DNA from: JACRLW01 sp050181465
GTDB taxonomy: Bacteria > Planctomycetota > UBA1135 > UBA2386
Length of the DNA stretch: 64,000 bases
Assembly: GCA_050181465.1 (NCBI GenBank)
Contig: JBFXDD010000005.1
Location: 124,001-188,000 of the forward strand
Direction of reading: 5' to 3'
Shown: positions 16,315 to 26,718 of the stretch, one piece after another
Layout: each line of letters opens with the position of its first letter
How positions within the stretch are numbered: position 1 is the stretch's first letter
The notes under the pieces: model-generated
Databases searched by the model: none
Seen by the model: only the letters and a program-made list of their open reading frames with translations
Told to the model about the DNA's origin: nothing
Program-made: the position numbers and the translations under genes

Positions 16315-16842
16315 TCACCGAGCCGCTTCTGCCGCCGAGGAAAGACTCTGCGTCGAGCGCCCGCGCAACGTGAACCACAAGCTCGGAAGCCCGAAGACGA
16401 CGAAGGCCTGGAGGGAATCGAGAATCCCGAAGTCGCGCGGTCCGACCGTGCCGTGAACCTGCGCCGCTACCCGATCGACCACGTAACCACAGCATGCGAG
16501 GAAGACCACCGCGGTCACGAGGCGGCCCGCGAACCACAGTCGGCGTGGGAACCATGCGGCGATGGCGAACAAGACGAACAGCCCCGCCACGCCCTGTCGT
16601 ATCCACTCGCCGGACCGATCCTCGACCGCGGGACCGGTCAGCATCGCCAGCCCAGCCGCCAGGGAGATCGGCGCTACCACGAACACCATCAGCGCTGAGC
16701 CGCCGAAGGCCACGGAGGCGCCGGCGGGAATCGCTGGTTCCGCCGCAAGATCCGCCGGCTGACTCTCGACGATCCCGCCCGTGACGCGGCTGGTTGGCGC
16801 GCATTCCTCGCGTCGATGAAAGCTCCCGAGCGTAGTCCCCAT
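16315..16842 (-). CDS. Small integral membrane protein, unknown function
   Basis: About 175 residues, with an N-terminal soluble stretch and three to four hydrophobic segments: VAFGGSALMVFVVAPISLAA, QGVAGLFVLFAIAAWFP, LVTAVVFLACCGYVVDRVAA and possibly FVVFGLPSLWFTL. The ATG at 16842 was preferred over 16938 because the upstream codons are very Arg-rich and overlap the divergent sigma-factor gene's leader. It could be an operon partner of the DUF1579 gene 43 bases downstream. No family recognised. Confidence 0.6.
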   Translation of the reverse strand: MGTTLGSFHRREECAPTSRVTGGIVESQPADLAAEPAIPAGASVAFGGSALMVFVVAPISLAAGLAMLTGPAVEDRSGEWIRQGVAGLFVLFAIAAWFPRRLWFAGRLVTAVVFLACCGYVVDRVAAQVHGTVGPRDFGILDSLQAFVVFGLPSLWFTLRGRSTQSLSSAAEAAR

Positions 16843-16920
16843 TCGCGGCTGGAACTGTATCGGCAAGAATCCCTCTGCGACCGTGACGCGTACGCGGGCT
16901 TCGCGGCGTCTCTCCCTCCG

Positions 16921-19389
16921 ATGGCTCAGCACGACCAACCGCCAGATGACGCTTGGCTTCGTCGACTCGCGAGGTCATTGACCGCGGACGAAGCCACCGC
17001 ACTGGATCTGAGCCAAGACACTCTGGTGGCGCGGGAGATCCATGCCCCGGGCGCCGGCCGAGCCTGGCTCGGAACCACCTTGCGAAACCTCTGGGTGTCA
17101 CGTCATCGCGAGCGCCAGCGACGTGTTCGTCGCGAAACCTTGGCAGCTCGCTCCGAGTGCTTGCCGGCCACCGACTACATCGTCGAGAGAATTGAACTTC
17201 GAGAGAGCGTGCTCGCCGCGGTGCGCGAGCTCGAGGACATCTACCGGGAAGCCATCGTGCTGCGCTACTTCGAAGACCTGACCCCGATCGAGATCGCGCG
17301 TCGCAGCGGTTGCCCAGTGCGCACGGTGCACACGCGACTGCATCGCGGGCTGCAGCGGCTCCGCGAGAAGCTCGATCGACGCTTCAAGGATCGCACTCGC
17401 TGGACCACTGCGCTCCTCGCGATCCCACCGAAGAAGTCCGTCTATCTCGCCGCTTGGATAACCATGCTCACGAAGACCAAGGTAGTCGCTCTGACCGCGA
17501 TGGCCGTGTTGCTTGGGCTGATCTCGCTCTGGCTGCAAGGAGATCCGACCTCACTCCCCGAGAACACATCGATCGAGTTGCCGATCGTTGGGGACGCCGA
17601 GAAGCAGACCGAGACTGCGACCGGAGTTCGCGTGCCGACTCCGGTCCTTCCTGAGATCGAGGAGTCTGATCTGCATGACGCTTTGTCGTCGGTGATCGCC
17701 AACTTGGGGTCGACACCCACGATCCCGATAGGCGGCATGGTGGTGGATCTGCTTGCTCGACCAGTCCCTGGAGTCGAGGTCTATTACGACGACTTCTCCG
17801 GTCACTCGCGATCGAAGTCGACGCCGATCCTCACGGACGAAGAGGGTCGCTTCGAGTTGAAGCGCGCTGCGAGCATGGGACACGTCAAGATCGGCGGTCC
17901 GCAATGGGTGGCCGTTCTCGAACCACACATCTACGACAACGACCGCGAGCATCTCGATCTGACCATCGTCGTCGCGCCGGCGATCGAGCTGCGCGGCACC
18001 ACCGTAGACGAGAACGGCGAGCGGGTGCCCGGCGCGAGTCTGTGGCTGAACTTCACCAAGGACCTTCGCAGCGGCATCCCTCGCATTCTCGATCGCGACG
18101 TATCCGTCACATTCACCGCCACGAGCGACGAACAAGGTTCGTTTCGATTCGAGGCCGCACCGAACAGTGACCTCGTCGAGGTTGTCGCCCATGCCAAAGG
18201 CCGACACGGTGCGACCATGAGTCTGACGAGCGTTCTTCGAGGCGAGCCGATCGTGCTCAAGCGATCTAGATCCGGCGACGAACTCCGTGGGCTTGTCTTG
18301 ACTCGCGATGGTGCATCCGTCACGGCTGCAACGGTGACTCTCTTCGACCTCACGGTGACGGTCGATGATTCGGGCAACTTCGCCCTGCCGCTCTGGCAAG
18401 TCGAGCAAGACTCGTCGATGGATCGACCTGCAGAGCTCGTGGTCTCCTCGCCGGGCCGCTCCCCATCGCGACTGTCGGCGATCGGTCCTCATTGGCGAAC
18501 ACGCGCGGCCTGGCCCGCAGACCTCACTCTCACGCTGGGCGAGCGAGCCCTGACCATCCGCGGGCGCGTCGTGAGGCACGACGGCTCGCCGTTCCCATCA
18601 CCCCATGTCGACTTCGTCGCACCCGCTCCCCCATGGATCGAACCGGCGAGCGGATCGCTCGGAAACGGTGTCTACGTTCAGAGGAACCTCGACTCGAGTC
18701 TCGGGGAGTTCGAAACCCGTCCCGTCGCCGCGGGATGGTATCGACTGCGGGTGATCGTCTTCGAATCCTTGGAGGTGCACGACACAGACCCCATCGAGGC
18801 AGGTCGAACGGATGTCGAGATCCGCTTGCCGCATCGCGAGAAGTGGCCGCACCTGCGTGGCCGGGTCGTCGATCGTTCCGGGAATCCGGTGCCTGGTGCC
18901 GATTGGATCATCGAACGCCCACATCCCGACCATGGCGATGGCTCGGTGGTGCTCAACGGCCATTGGCACAACGCGGATCCACTCGGTCGAATCGAGCACG
19001 AACCACTCGATCGGTCGGCGCAGTTCCTTTGCGTCAAGGCCGCGGGCATGGCCGAGTGGAAGAAGTACGCGATCGCCGAGTTGGCCCGCGAAGGCGAGTT
19101 TCGGGTGATCGTTCCCGTCGGCTGCCGCGCCAGCATCCAACTCTCGACACGTGATCCGGCGGTGACGATGGCCCGATTGTTCGATGTCAAAGGTGACGCG
19201 TCGCCGGTCGTCATCACCCGCGGCAATATCGCGTTCGGAACGCGCGATATCGGGCTGACCGACGGCGCGTCCGAGAGTTTCGTGGCGCTCGACGACTGCG
19301 TCGAACTGGTGCTCTACTCCGACGGCGCGATCGTCCAGCGGATCCCGATCCAATTGCGTCCGGGAGTGGACACGATCCTTCGCAATTGA
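16921..19389 (+). CDS. ECF-type sigma factor fused to a transmembrane segment and exported regulatory-like domains
   Basis: 822 residues. Residues ~10-155 look like an ECF sigma factor. Region 2-like sequence DLSQDTLVAREIHAPGAGRA and a basic WVSRHRERQRRVRRE are followed by region 4 (REAIVLRYFEDLTPIEIARR, GCPVRTVHTRLHRGLQRLRE). A single hydrophobic segment lies at ~187-205 after KTKVVALTAMAVLLG. The remaining ~600 residues are beta-rich repeats of carboxypeptidase-regulatory/Ig-like type (GMVVDLLARPVPGVEVYYDD, LRGTTVDENGERVPGASLWL, LRGRVVDRSGNPVPGADW) that would lie outside the inner membrane. The ATG at 16921 starts just before the sigma domain. Inference: a membrane-tethered sigma factor whose release depends on its outer part. 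No anti-sigma gene is adjacent. Confidence 0.83.
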   Translation: MAQHDQPPDDAWLRRLARSLTADEATALDLSQDTLVAREIHAPGAGRAWLGTTLRNLWVSRHRERQRRVRRETLAARSECLPATDYIVERIELRESVLAAVRELEDIYREAIVLRYFEDLTPIEIARRSGCPVRTVHTRLHRGLQRLREKLDRRFKDRTRWTTALLAIPPKKSVYLAAWITMLTKTKVVALTAMAVLLGLISLWLQGDPTSLPENTSIELPIVGDAEKQTETATGVRVPTPVLPEIEESDLHDALSSVIANLGSTPTIPIGGMVVDLLARPVPGVEVYYDDFSGHSRSKSTPILTDEEGRFELKRAASMGHVKIGGPQWVAVLEPHIYDNDREHLDLTIVVAPAIELRGTTVDENGERVPGASLWLNFTKDLRSGIPRILDRDVSVTFTATSDEQGSFRFEAAPNSDLVEVVAHAKGRHGATMSLTSVLRGEPIVLKRSRSGDELRGLVLTRDGASVTAATVTLFDLTVTVDDSGNFALPLWQVEQDSSMDRPAELVVSSPGRSPSRLSAIGPHWRTRAAWPADLTLTLGERALTIRGRVVRHDGSPFPSPHVDFVAPAPPWIEPASGSLGNGVYVQRNLDSSLGEFETRPVAAGWYRLRVIVFESLEVHDTDPIEAGRTDVEIRLPHREKWPHLRGRVVDRSGNPVPGADWIIERPHPDHGDGSVVLNGHWHNADPLGRIEHEPLDRSAQFLCVKAAGMAEWKKYAIAELAREGEFRVIVPVGCRASIQLSTRDPAVTMARLFDVKGDASPVVITRGNIAFGTRDIGLTDGASESFVALDDCVELVLYSDGAIVQRIPIQLRPGVDTILRN

Positions 19390-19429
19390 ATCGAGAGAAC
19401 CGAACTCGAGGCGTTCTTCGGAACCGGCC

Positions 19430-21306
<1,877 letters not shown>

Positions 21307-21670
21307 TTGTTTTTCGCAAAGGCGAAAGAGATCGAAGATCCCTTCGCGAGGCTCCCGGGGTGACCGGCCCCGTGTGATATCCGTGCCAAAGGGGGAAAAC
21401 AACCGGCGCGGGCCGCCGGCGGCACTCGGACCCCCCCCGCCGGTCGGGCTCCGACGAGGGCTCCGAACGGCAGCGAGGGGGAAACCGGTTACCGCGCCGA
21501 GGTGGGGTACTTGTGGTCCTTGAGCTCCTAGGCTTCAATCTGTCGTAGATTTCGTTGTCCGAACCGTGTCCTAGGTTGCTCTCCCCGAGCCGAGGCGCGG
21601 GCGGTTCGCAGCCCACGCAGGATCGACGACCCTCCGAGCCTGCGTCGGGAAGTGCGAACAGCAAGTCCGA
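21307..21670. other. Intergenic region between tRNA-Arg and a divergent gene (364 bp)
   Basis: Should hold the tRNA promoter (minus strand) and the promoter of the plus-strand gene at 21671. Visible structure: a short hairpin TTCGC-AAAG-GCGAA at about 21313-21326 and a GC-rich stretch with eight consecutive C near 21431-21438. I find no coding sequence, repeat-family copy or convincing -10/-35 pair. Confidence 0.5.
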
Positions 21671-22681
21671 GTGGCGAAATCCAAGCCGATGCTGCCGAAT
21701 CGATCGCAAGACCAAGCAGAGAACCGAACGCCGTGGCGTTGGTCATGGCCGCTCATGACGGGCGCGCTCGCAATCGCCGCGTCGATTGCATGGACGACAG
21801 CTCCGTGGATGATCACGGGAGGAGATGACGGTGGAGATGGAGCCGCGCCCAATGGAGTGCTCGCGGCAGCACCCGCCGCGATGCCGCAGGGCGGATTGGT
21901 CGACACTGACGGCGACCTCTTGCCGGACTGCGTGGAGTTGCCGCTGTTGCTGGATCCGAGTGCGGTCGATAGCGACAGCGACGGGATCGACGACTTCCTC
22001 GCCGCCGCGCAGTTCCGGCGACCCTTCGACCATCCTGGTTCGCCGCGACCGATGGACGACGAGATGCGGGTGGTGGTCTCCGCCTCGGAGAACGTCGCCG
22101 GGGTCGAGTCGGTGTGGGTCCACTTCCTCTTCCGATTCGTCGGCGCGAATCTCGGCGAACTGCGTGGGATCACACCCTTCCTGGATCTCTCGGGCACGCG
22201 CTACTCGTTTGCCAGCATGATCGGCGCCGGCGGCGTCGCCATGAGCACCCGAGTGGATCCCGTCGAGGGGCTCTTCTGCGTCGCCTCCTTCGAATTGCTC
22301 AATCTGGAAGCTTTGCGGAACATCCTGCCGTGCACGGTGGGTGCGACCGCGATGGTGGGCAGCCGACTGATCCATTCGGGGGCATATCTTCAGGACGTCG
22401 CCGGGGTCGTCACGGTGCTCACCGCCGCCGACGACGACAAGGGAATGGTTGTCCCGCTCGATCCAGCTGCCACGGACGATCCCTTCTGGACCTCGGCGCG
22501 AATCTGCGTCATGCAGTTGGAGGTCATGTCCACGACGCCGAGCGGTTCGCTCTGCGAGGTGCGCAACGCGGAATGCATGTCGAGCGGTCGCCTAGCCTGT
22601 CCGCCGACTTGCCTGCAATCGCGGGGCTCGTCGATGTTCTTCCCCAACGGGTTGGGGACCGTGACCGGCAGCGGCCGCTAG
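21671..22681 (+). CDS. Exported or membrane-anchored protein with calcium-binding-type repeats
   Basis: 336 residues from a GTG start. One hydrophobic segment (LMTGALAIAASIAWTTAPWM, ~residues 29-48) acts as signal or anchor after a polar N-terminus. Next come acidic repeats DTDGDLLPDCVE and DSDSDGIDDF, the pattern of thrombospondin type-3 or EF-hand-like calcium sites. The rest is beta-rich, with several Cys in the tail (CEVRNAECMSSGRLACPPTC) likely forming disulfides. Function unknown. The stop codon TAG is part of the CTAG end of repeat copy C, so the element defines the C-terminus. Confidence 0.68.
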   Translation: MAKSKPMLPNRSQDQAENRTPWRWSWPLMTGALAIAASIAWTTAPWMITGGDDGGDGAAPNGVLAAAPAAMPQGGLVDTDGDLLPDCVELPLLLDPSAVDSDSDGIDDFLAAAQFRRPFDHPGSPRPMDDEMRVVVSASENVAGVESVWVHFLFRFVGANLGELRGITPFLDLSGTRYSFASMIGAGGVAMSTRVDPVEGLFCVASFELLNLEALRNILPCTVGATAMVGSRLIHSGAYLQDVAGVVTVLTAADDDKGMVVPLDPAATDDPFWTSARICVMQLEVMSTTPSGSLCEVRNAECMSSGRLACPPTCLQSRGSSMFFPNGLGTVTGSGR

Positions 22682-22800
22682 TCCGAAGGATTCGTGAGCA
22701 TCTGCTGCGATCGCCGCAAGCCGCGCTCGGCGGCGGCGCTACGTGCCGAGCATCGACCTGTGGCGATCTCGCGACGACGTTTCCGAATAGTTCGGGCTGG
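22678..22800. repeat. Dispersed palindromic element, copy C (123 bp, deleted long form)
   Basis: CTAG (22678-22681) to CTGG (22797-22800). It carries the terminal core TTCGTGAGCATCTGCTGCGA on the left and GACGTTTCCGAATAGTTCGG on the right, and keeps GAGCATCGACCTGTGGCGAT from the long-form centre but lacks the TAGC-rich palindrome. Its first TAG is the stop codon of the upstream gene. Confidence 0.83.
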
Positions 22801-22958
22801 GCATTCGCTCCGGCAGCTCGTTGCCCCGGTGGAGTCAGTGCGGCATTGAGTGCGGTATGAGCCCCTTGTACGCTCCAAGCCGCTCTCCTCGACGGACTTC
22901 GGTCAGATTCCCAATTCGGGCCGAGCCCCTCTCACGCGCGGACTTTCCACACCGTTAC

Positions 22959-22985
22959 GGAACATCCGGATCGGTCCTGGTCGTC
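22959..22985 (+). promoter_or_regulatory. Possible ECF-type promoter before the sigma-factor operon
   Basis: GGAAC at 22959-22963 and CGTC at 22982-22985, 18 bases apart, resemble ECF -35/-10 elements and lie about 30 bases before the GTG at 23015. This would fit autoregulation of the sigma operon. Short motifs like this occur by chance, so confidence is low. Confidence 0.28.
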
Positions 22986-23014
22986 CGAACCGCCATCCGC
23001 TGCCGTCTCCACTC

Positions 23015-23728
23015 GTGACCTTCAACGCCCAATCCTCCGACCTCGAACTGGTCGATGCCTGCCGTGATGTGCAGGACGATCGCTTCGAGACCGCCTTCGA
23101 GGAGCTGTATCGGCGCTATCGAGACCGGGTCTACTCGATCGCCTACCGGATGACCGGCTCGGCGAACGATGCGATGGACGTGGCCCAGGACACCTTCCGC
23201 GTCCTGTTCCTCAAGATCGGCACCTTCCGCGCCGACGCACTGTTCAGCACCTGGTTGTTCCGCATCGTGGTGAACTGCGCTTCTGATCACCGTCGTCGTC
23301 TCCACGGACGACGACGCGCAGTTCCGCGAGCGATGACAGATCTCGGCCATGAACCGGATCCGACCGATCCCTCGGACAGCCCGATGGACGTGGCGGCCTC
23401 CAGCGAAGCCGGTGAGCACGTGCATGCCGCGCTCCTGCGGCTGAGCCCCAAGCTTCGGGCCGTGCTGGTGTTGCGCTACTTGGAGGGGCTCAGTTACGAG
23501 GACCTGGCGGTCGCGCTCGCCGTGCAGCCCGGCACGATCAAGTCGCGCCTCGCTCGTGCTCACGTTGCTCTCGAGCGAGAGCTCTCCGGAAGTGCGGAAG
23601 CGCTGGGGTTCGGGATCCCCGGCTCTCGCAGCCGATTCTCCAGCGCCGGTTCGGCCGACGAGTCGATGGACGATCCGCCGGCAGGCCCGGATTCGTCGGG
23701 CTCAAGCCGACGACAGGGGGTCGCATGA
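23015..23728 (+). CDS. ECF RNA polymerase sigma factor, RpoE-like
   Basis: 237 residues. Region 2: YRRYRDRVYSIAYRMTG, then SANDAMDVAQDTFRVLF and STWLFRIVVNCASDHRRR. Region 4: LSPKLRAVLVLRYLEGLSYE and DLAVALAVQPGTIKSRLARA. The inter-region linker and C-terminal tail are long and Ser/Pro-rich. The GTG at 23015 fits the family length; an earlier in-frame GTG at 22850 would add 55 residues of no family type. It is the first gene of a three-gene operon whose second gene overlaps as ATGA and encodes a membrane protein, and whose third is RseB-like. This suggests an envelope-stress regulon. Confidence 0.92.
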   Translation: MTFNAQSSDLELVDACRDVQDDRFETAFEELYRRYRDRVYSIAYRMTGSANDAMDVAQDTFRVLFLKIGTFRADALFSTWLFRIVVNCASDHRRRLHGRRRAVPRAMTDLGHEPDPTDPSDSPMDVAASSEAGEHVHAALLRLSPKLRAVLVLRYLEGLSYEDLAVALAVQPGTIKSRLARAHVALERELSGSAEALGFGIPGSRSRFSSAGSADESMDDPPAGPDSSGSSRRQGVA

Positions 23729-24432
23729 GCCCGCGGGAATCGATCCTCGATCGACTGCCGATGTCGAACGCCGAGTTGGCGGCACTCGAAGCCGATCCCA
23801 CGGTGTCGCCCTCGGACCTGGAGTTCGCCCGCGCCGCTTCACGACACATCGCCGCGCTGCGCGCACTGCCGGCGGCGCCGGCGGTCGATTGGAGCGCGGT
23901 TGGCAGTGACTCGGTCGGCCGCAACACGGCTGCGCCGCGTCCGTCGGCGAGCCGCGGGCCCAAGGTCACGCTTCCTGGCCTGGAAGCCTTGCACGAGTCG
24001 ATCGCGGACGAGTCAGCCGCGAGGTTGCCGGGGTCGGTGAAGGCGATTCTCTCCCAGCCGCTCACCCCGCCTCGCGAGATCGACTGGAGTGCCGCGGTGC
24101 TGGACCACCTGCAAGGTTCGCCGCTGCGGAGTCGACCGGACGCCGTGGGCAGAGCCATTTCCCCGCCGTCCCACGCGACCCCGGGCTGGCTCTGGCAGCG
24201 AATCCGCGGCGATGTGAAGGAGCTGCGCTCGCGCACGCGTCGAGTTCGCGGCGCTTGGGTGGCCATGGCCGCGAGCCTGATGCTCGGCGTTTGGGCCGCC
24301 ACGATTCTCCTCGGTCCGGATCGCTCGGAGCGCACGTCGCTGACGATTTCTTTCCAACGGGTCGACCAACCCTTCGTCTCCGGCTTCTCGACAGGTTCCA
24401 TTCTCGCGGAGGTGCGACGTGGTTCGCGTTGA
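23725..24432 (+). CDS. Putative membrane anti-sigma factor
   Basis: 235 residues, starting ATGA-overlapped with the sigma gene. The N-terminal ~170 residues are predicted cytoplasmic and contain two similar helical-linker units ending in DWSAVG and DWSAAVL. A hydrophobic segment follows at ~180-200 (AWVAMAASLMLGVWAATILL), then a short outer tail. There is no zinc-binding HxxxCxxC of classical ZAS anti-sigma factors. The assignment rests on operon position, topology and the RseB-like gene next to it, not on sequence similarity. It overlaps the next gene by 14 bases. Confidence 0.62.
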   Translation: MSPRESILDRLPMSNAELAALEADPTVSPSDLEFARAASRHIAALRALPAAPAVDWSAVGSDSVGRNTAAPRPSASRGPKVTLPGLEALHESIADESAARLPGSVKAILSQPLTPPREIDWSAAVLDHLQGSPLRSRPDAVGRAISPPSHATPGWLWQRIRGDVKELRSRTRRVRGAWVAMAASLMLGVWAATILLGPDRSERTSLTISFQRVDQPFVSGFSTGSILAEVRRGSR

Positions 24433-25522
24433 CTCGGCACGGCGGTCGACCTGCGTCACGCTGCTCGCGGTCCTGACCACGCTGTTGGTCAGCTCGACCG
24501 ATCGTGCAGTCGCTCAGACGCAGTCGCCGGGCGAAGTCACCTTCGCGTCGATCGCGAACGCGCGACACCGGACCTGGGCTGAGATTCGCCAGACTCGGTC
24601 CGTGCTCCACGTCGGCGGGACGTCCTCGAGCGGTGGTTCCGGAAGCTCCCAGCCGAGCCTGTCCTGGGACTCTGTGTCCGAGTCCTTGATCCTGGCACCT
24701 GATGCGCCCGATGGCTCCTCGCGCTTCCGCTTGGACTTCCTCGGGATCCCCGGCCAGATCCTCGATCCAGTCGAGCATTCCCTTCGGGCCGCGACCCATG
24801 CGTCCCAGGCGGGCTTCCTCCACCAGTTCGGCGGTTTCCAGATCGCTGATCCGACGCGGGCAGCGCAGTCCTACCGGATCGTCCCCATCGATCGACGAGT
24901 TCGTCTCTCGCGCCCCACGATCCGCGTCGCCGTCGTTCCGATTCGACTCGGCCGCTCGGCATGGATCCTCGAGCTGGATGCGGCGACTCACTATCCGCTC
25001 TATTCGGCGGAGGTCTCTGCCTTCGGATCGATCGTCGGCACTCTCGAGGTCACGAGCTTCACCCTCACCGACCCGCGCTCGGTCGACTCGGTCGAGTGGT
25101 GGGAGCCGTCCTCGCTGCTGCGCACTTACGGTTCCGTTTCTGCTGCGGTCGGATCCCTCGACGGTACGCCGCGTCCGATTCTGCCGGAGCCTGCCGACCT
25201 GCCAGAGGGTTTCGACTTCCTTCAGGCTCGCACCGTGTTGAACGACCTGCGCGCGGAGTCGAGCCTGGTGCTGATCTACGGGGATGGGATCGCCTCGATC
25301 TTCGTGGTCGAGACCTTCGGCGTCCCTGCGCCGAGTCTCCCAAGTCCGGTGCCCGGAAGCGGAACCAAGCCCTACGCCGTGTTCTTCTTCCACGACCAGA
25401 GTTCGCTCCAGCTCATGTTCCAAGTGGGCGGAGTTCAGACGATCGTGATCGGCGCAACTGGCGAGTTCGGCGTCCTCTCGCTCACCGAGCGTTTGCTCGA
25501 GCGAGCAGTCGGCGTTCGCTGA
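24419..25522 (+). CDS. RseB/MucB-like periplasmic sensor of the sigma operon
   Basis: 367 residues from a GTG start, with a signal peptide (STCVTLLAVLTTLLVSSTDR, cleavage near VAQ). The N-terminal domain (~45-230) opens with RTWAEIRQTRSVLHVGG, and the C-terminal part carries LPEGFDFLQARTVLNDL and LVLIYGDGIASIFVVE. This closely follows the MucB/RseB C-terminal pattern LPxGF...YSDGLASxSVF. In Proteobacteria RseB binds the anti-sigma factor and mislocalised lipoprotein or LPS signals, protecting the anti-sigma from proteolysis. Position after an ECF sigma and a membrane protein supports the same role. The similarity is by eye and concentrated in the C-terminal domain. Confidence 0.7.
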   Translation: MVRVDSARRSTCVTLLAVLTTLLVSSTDRAVAQTQSPGEVTFASIANARHRTWAEIRQTRSVLHVGGTSSSGGSGSSQPSLSWDSVSESLILAPDAPDGSSRFRLDFLGIPGQILDPVEHSLRAATHASQAGFLHQFGGFQIADPTRAAQSYRIVPIDRRVRLSRPTIRVAVVPIRLGRSAWILELDAATHYPLYSAEVSAFGSIVGTLEVTSFTLTDPRSVDSVEWWEPSSLLRTYGSVSAAVGSLDGTPRPILPEPADLPEGFDFLQARTVLNDLRAESSLVLIYGDGIASIFVVETFGVPAPSLPSPVPGSGTKPYAVFFFHDQSSLQLMFQVGGVQTIVIGATGEFGVLSLTERLLERAVGVR

Positions 25523-25545
25523 ATCAGTCGCAGAAATCGGACAGC

Positions 25546-25561
25546 GTCGCGCGAGCGCGAC
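25546..25561. terminator. Perfect hairpin after the sigma operon
   Basis: GTCGCGC-GA-GCGCGAC: seven-base arms, two-base loop, 24 bases after the RseB-like stop. There is no T tract, so if it ends transcription it is not a canonical intrinsic terminator. Confidence 0.3.
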
Positions 25562-25713
25562 CCGCTGGTCGGACAGATCGGACTCGGACCGGTCGACGAT
25601 TTCGGATCGATCCCGGCAAGACTCCTTCGCAAGGGTCGGTCCGTGCGTCGATGGTTTCGCCGCACATTGGCATCCCGGCTGCTTCCTGGTCTCTCAGCCC
25701 CCAGGAGACACCG

Positions 25714-26136
25714 ATGGATTCCGAACGCTTCCCTGATTCTCGCGACCAAGCCAACACTGCTTCCCGGGAATACCGGACCAAGCTGCTGACCAAGCTCAAC
25801 TGCCTAATCGCCGTTCTCGACGTCGCCCTCGCGAAGGTCGGTCGGAGCATGGAAGAGCCCGGAGCCAACAGCGAGCGCCTGACGCGCATCCGAACCAACC
25901 TCGAGAACACGTTGGCGATCTGTCATCGAGCTCGACGGACCCTTCAGCGAGCCATGGAGGGCGGTGCGGTAGAGAACAGCGCCGAGGCCGCGCGGCGGCG
26001 CATGAGCTATCGCGACTACGTCGAACTGACCAGCATCGAGGAGTACCGCAAGTTCAAGACACTGCCGCCGATCTCGGCCGAGGAACTTACGACGACCGAC
26101 CTCGACGACCTCCTTCGTCGACTCAGCGGGAGTTGA
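25714..26136 (+). CDS. Small helical protein of unknown function
   Basis: 140 residues, cytoplasmic, mostly helical. The middle is amphipathic and basic (KLLTKLNCLIAVLDVALAKV, RIRTNLENTLAICHRARRTL) and the C-terminus acidic (ISAEELTTTDLDDLLRRLSG). The start at 25714 has one of the few clear ribosome-binding sites in this window (AGGAGA at 25703-25708). The frame is open upstream to 24961 but that overlaps the RseB-like gene. It lies between the sigma operon and the dnaN cluster. Family not recognised. Confidence 0.6.
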   Translation: MDSERFPDSRDQANTASREYRTKLLTKLNCLIAVLDVALAKVGRSMEEPGANSERLTRIRTNLENTLAICHRARRTLQRAMEGGAVENSAEAARRRMSYRDYVELTSIEEYRKFKTLPPISAEELTTTDLDDLLRRLSGS

Positions 26137-26718
26137 TCCGCGTCTCCTTGACGCATCGCCCCGTGGCCGCCGCTTCGCCACCACGGCTGGTGGTGCCGGT
26201 GTTCAAGAACTCCTGAGTGCCCTGCGGAGTCGCTGAGCAGAGTCTTCCCGGCTCGCGCGGCTGCGACGGCCGAGCCGACGGCGCGACATCGGCGCATCCG
26301 AACTCTCTTCCAGGACTCTAGAGCGTCGGCTCACGACGATTCCCCACCTCGGAGCGCGCGTCCTGTCACCGCGAATCGGCCCCATTCCTCGCCTGTCGGG
26401 TGCCCCGTCGAACGTTCTCCACAGTTCGAACGACCTGAAGATCAGGTCGGTGACAAGCCACGAAACCAAGACCAACAACAAGACATCGCTCGGCCAGGAG
26501 TCCGGCAAGCAGCGGCGGCTGCTCCCATCGACGGCGAAGCTCGCGAAACCTCGCAGCGACCCGCTCCTGAAGGCATTCGACGGTGTTCCCCAGGGGCCGT
26601 GCAGCTACATTCTCGGGGCTCGCTAGGCCGCACCCTCTCCCCTACCTCGAACCGTCGCGGGGAGAGGTTGGCGTGCTCCTCGAGCCTCCGTGCACCGGCC
26701 CTTTCCCCGCCCCAAGAC
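26137..26718. other. Intergenic region upstream of dnaN (582 bp)
   Basis: The control region of dnaN-dciA-gyrB. Its main feature is at 26409-26430: palindromes GAACGTTC and GTTCGAAC flank TCTCCACA, giving a single near-match to a DnaA box (TTCTCCACA, 26415-26423, versus TTATCCACA). One such match is not an origin. A minus-strand frame (26203-26508) starts with a hydrophobic stretch but has an Arg-rich remainder; I do not call it. Confidence 0.45.
26409..26430. promoter_or_regulatory. Paired palindrome around a DnaA-box-like core upstream of dnaN
   Basis: GAACGTTC (26410-26417) and GTTCGAAC (26424-26431) sit six bases apart, with a DnaA-box-like TTCTCCACA across the gap. It lies ~290 bases before the dnaN ATG. 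It could bind DnaA or another repressor. The spacing GTTC-N6-GTTC is one base short of the candidate LexA pattern near lexA. Confidence 0.35.

Noticed and set aside
24961..25713. N-terminal extension of the small gene at 25714
   Set aside because: The open frame overlaps the RseB-like coding region in another frame and is Arg/Gly-rich; the AGGAGA site at 25703 marks the real start.
26410..26431. A LexA box upstream of dnaN
   Set aside because: The half-sites are GTTC-N6-GTTC, one base shorter than the sites before lexA, and dnaN is not a usual SOS target.
26203..26508. Minus-strand 101-residue frame with a hydrophobic start near dnaN
   Set aside because: The remainder is Arg/Ser-rich with no family and no ribosome-binding site. 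Kept as part of the intergenic entry only.
26137..26718. An origin of replication
   Set aside because: Only one imperfect DnaA box and no AT-rich unwinding element. Dnaless cluster position alone is not enough.
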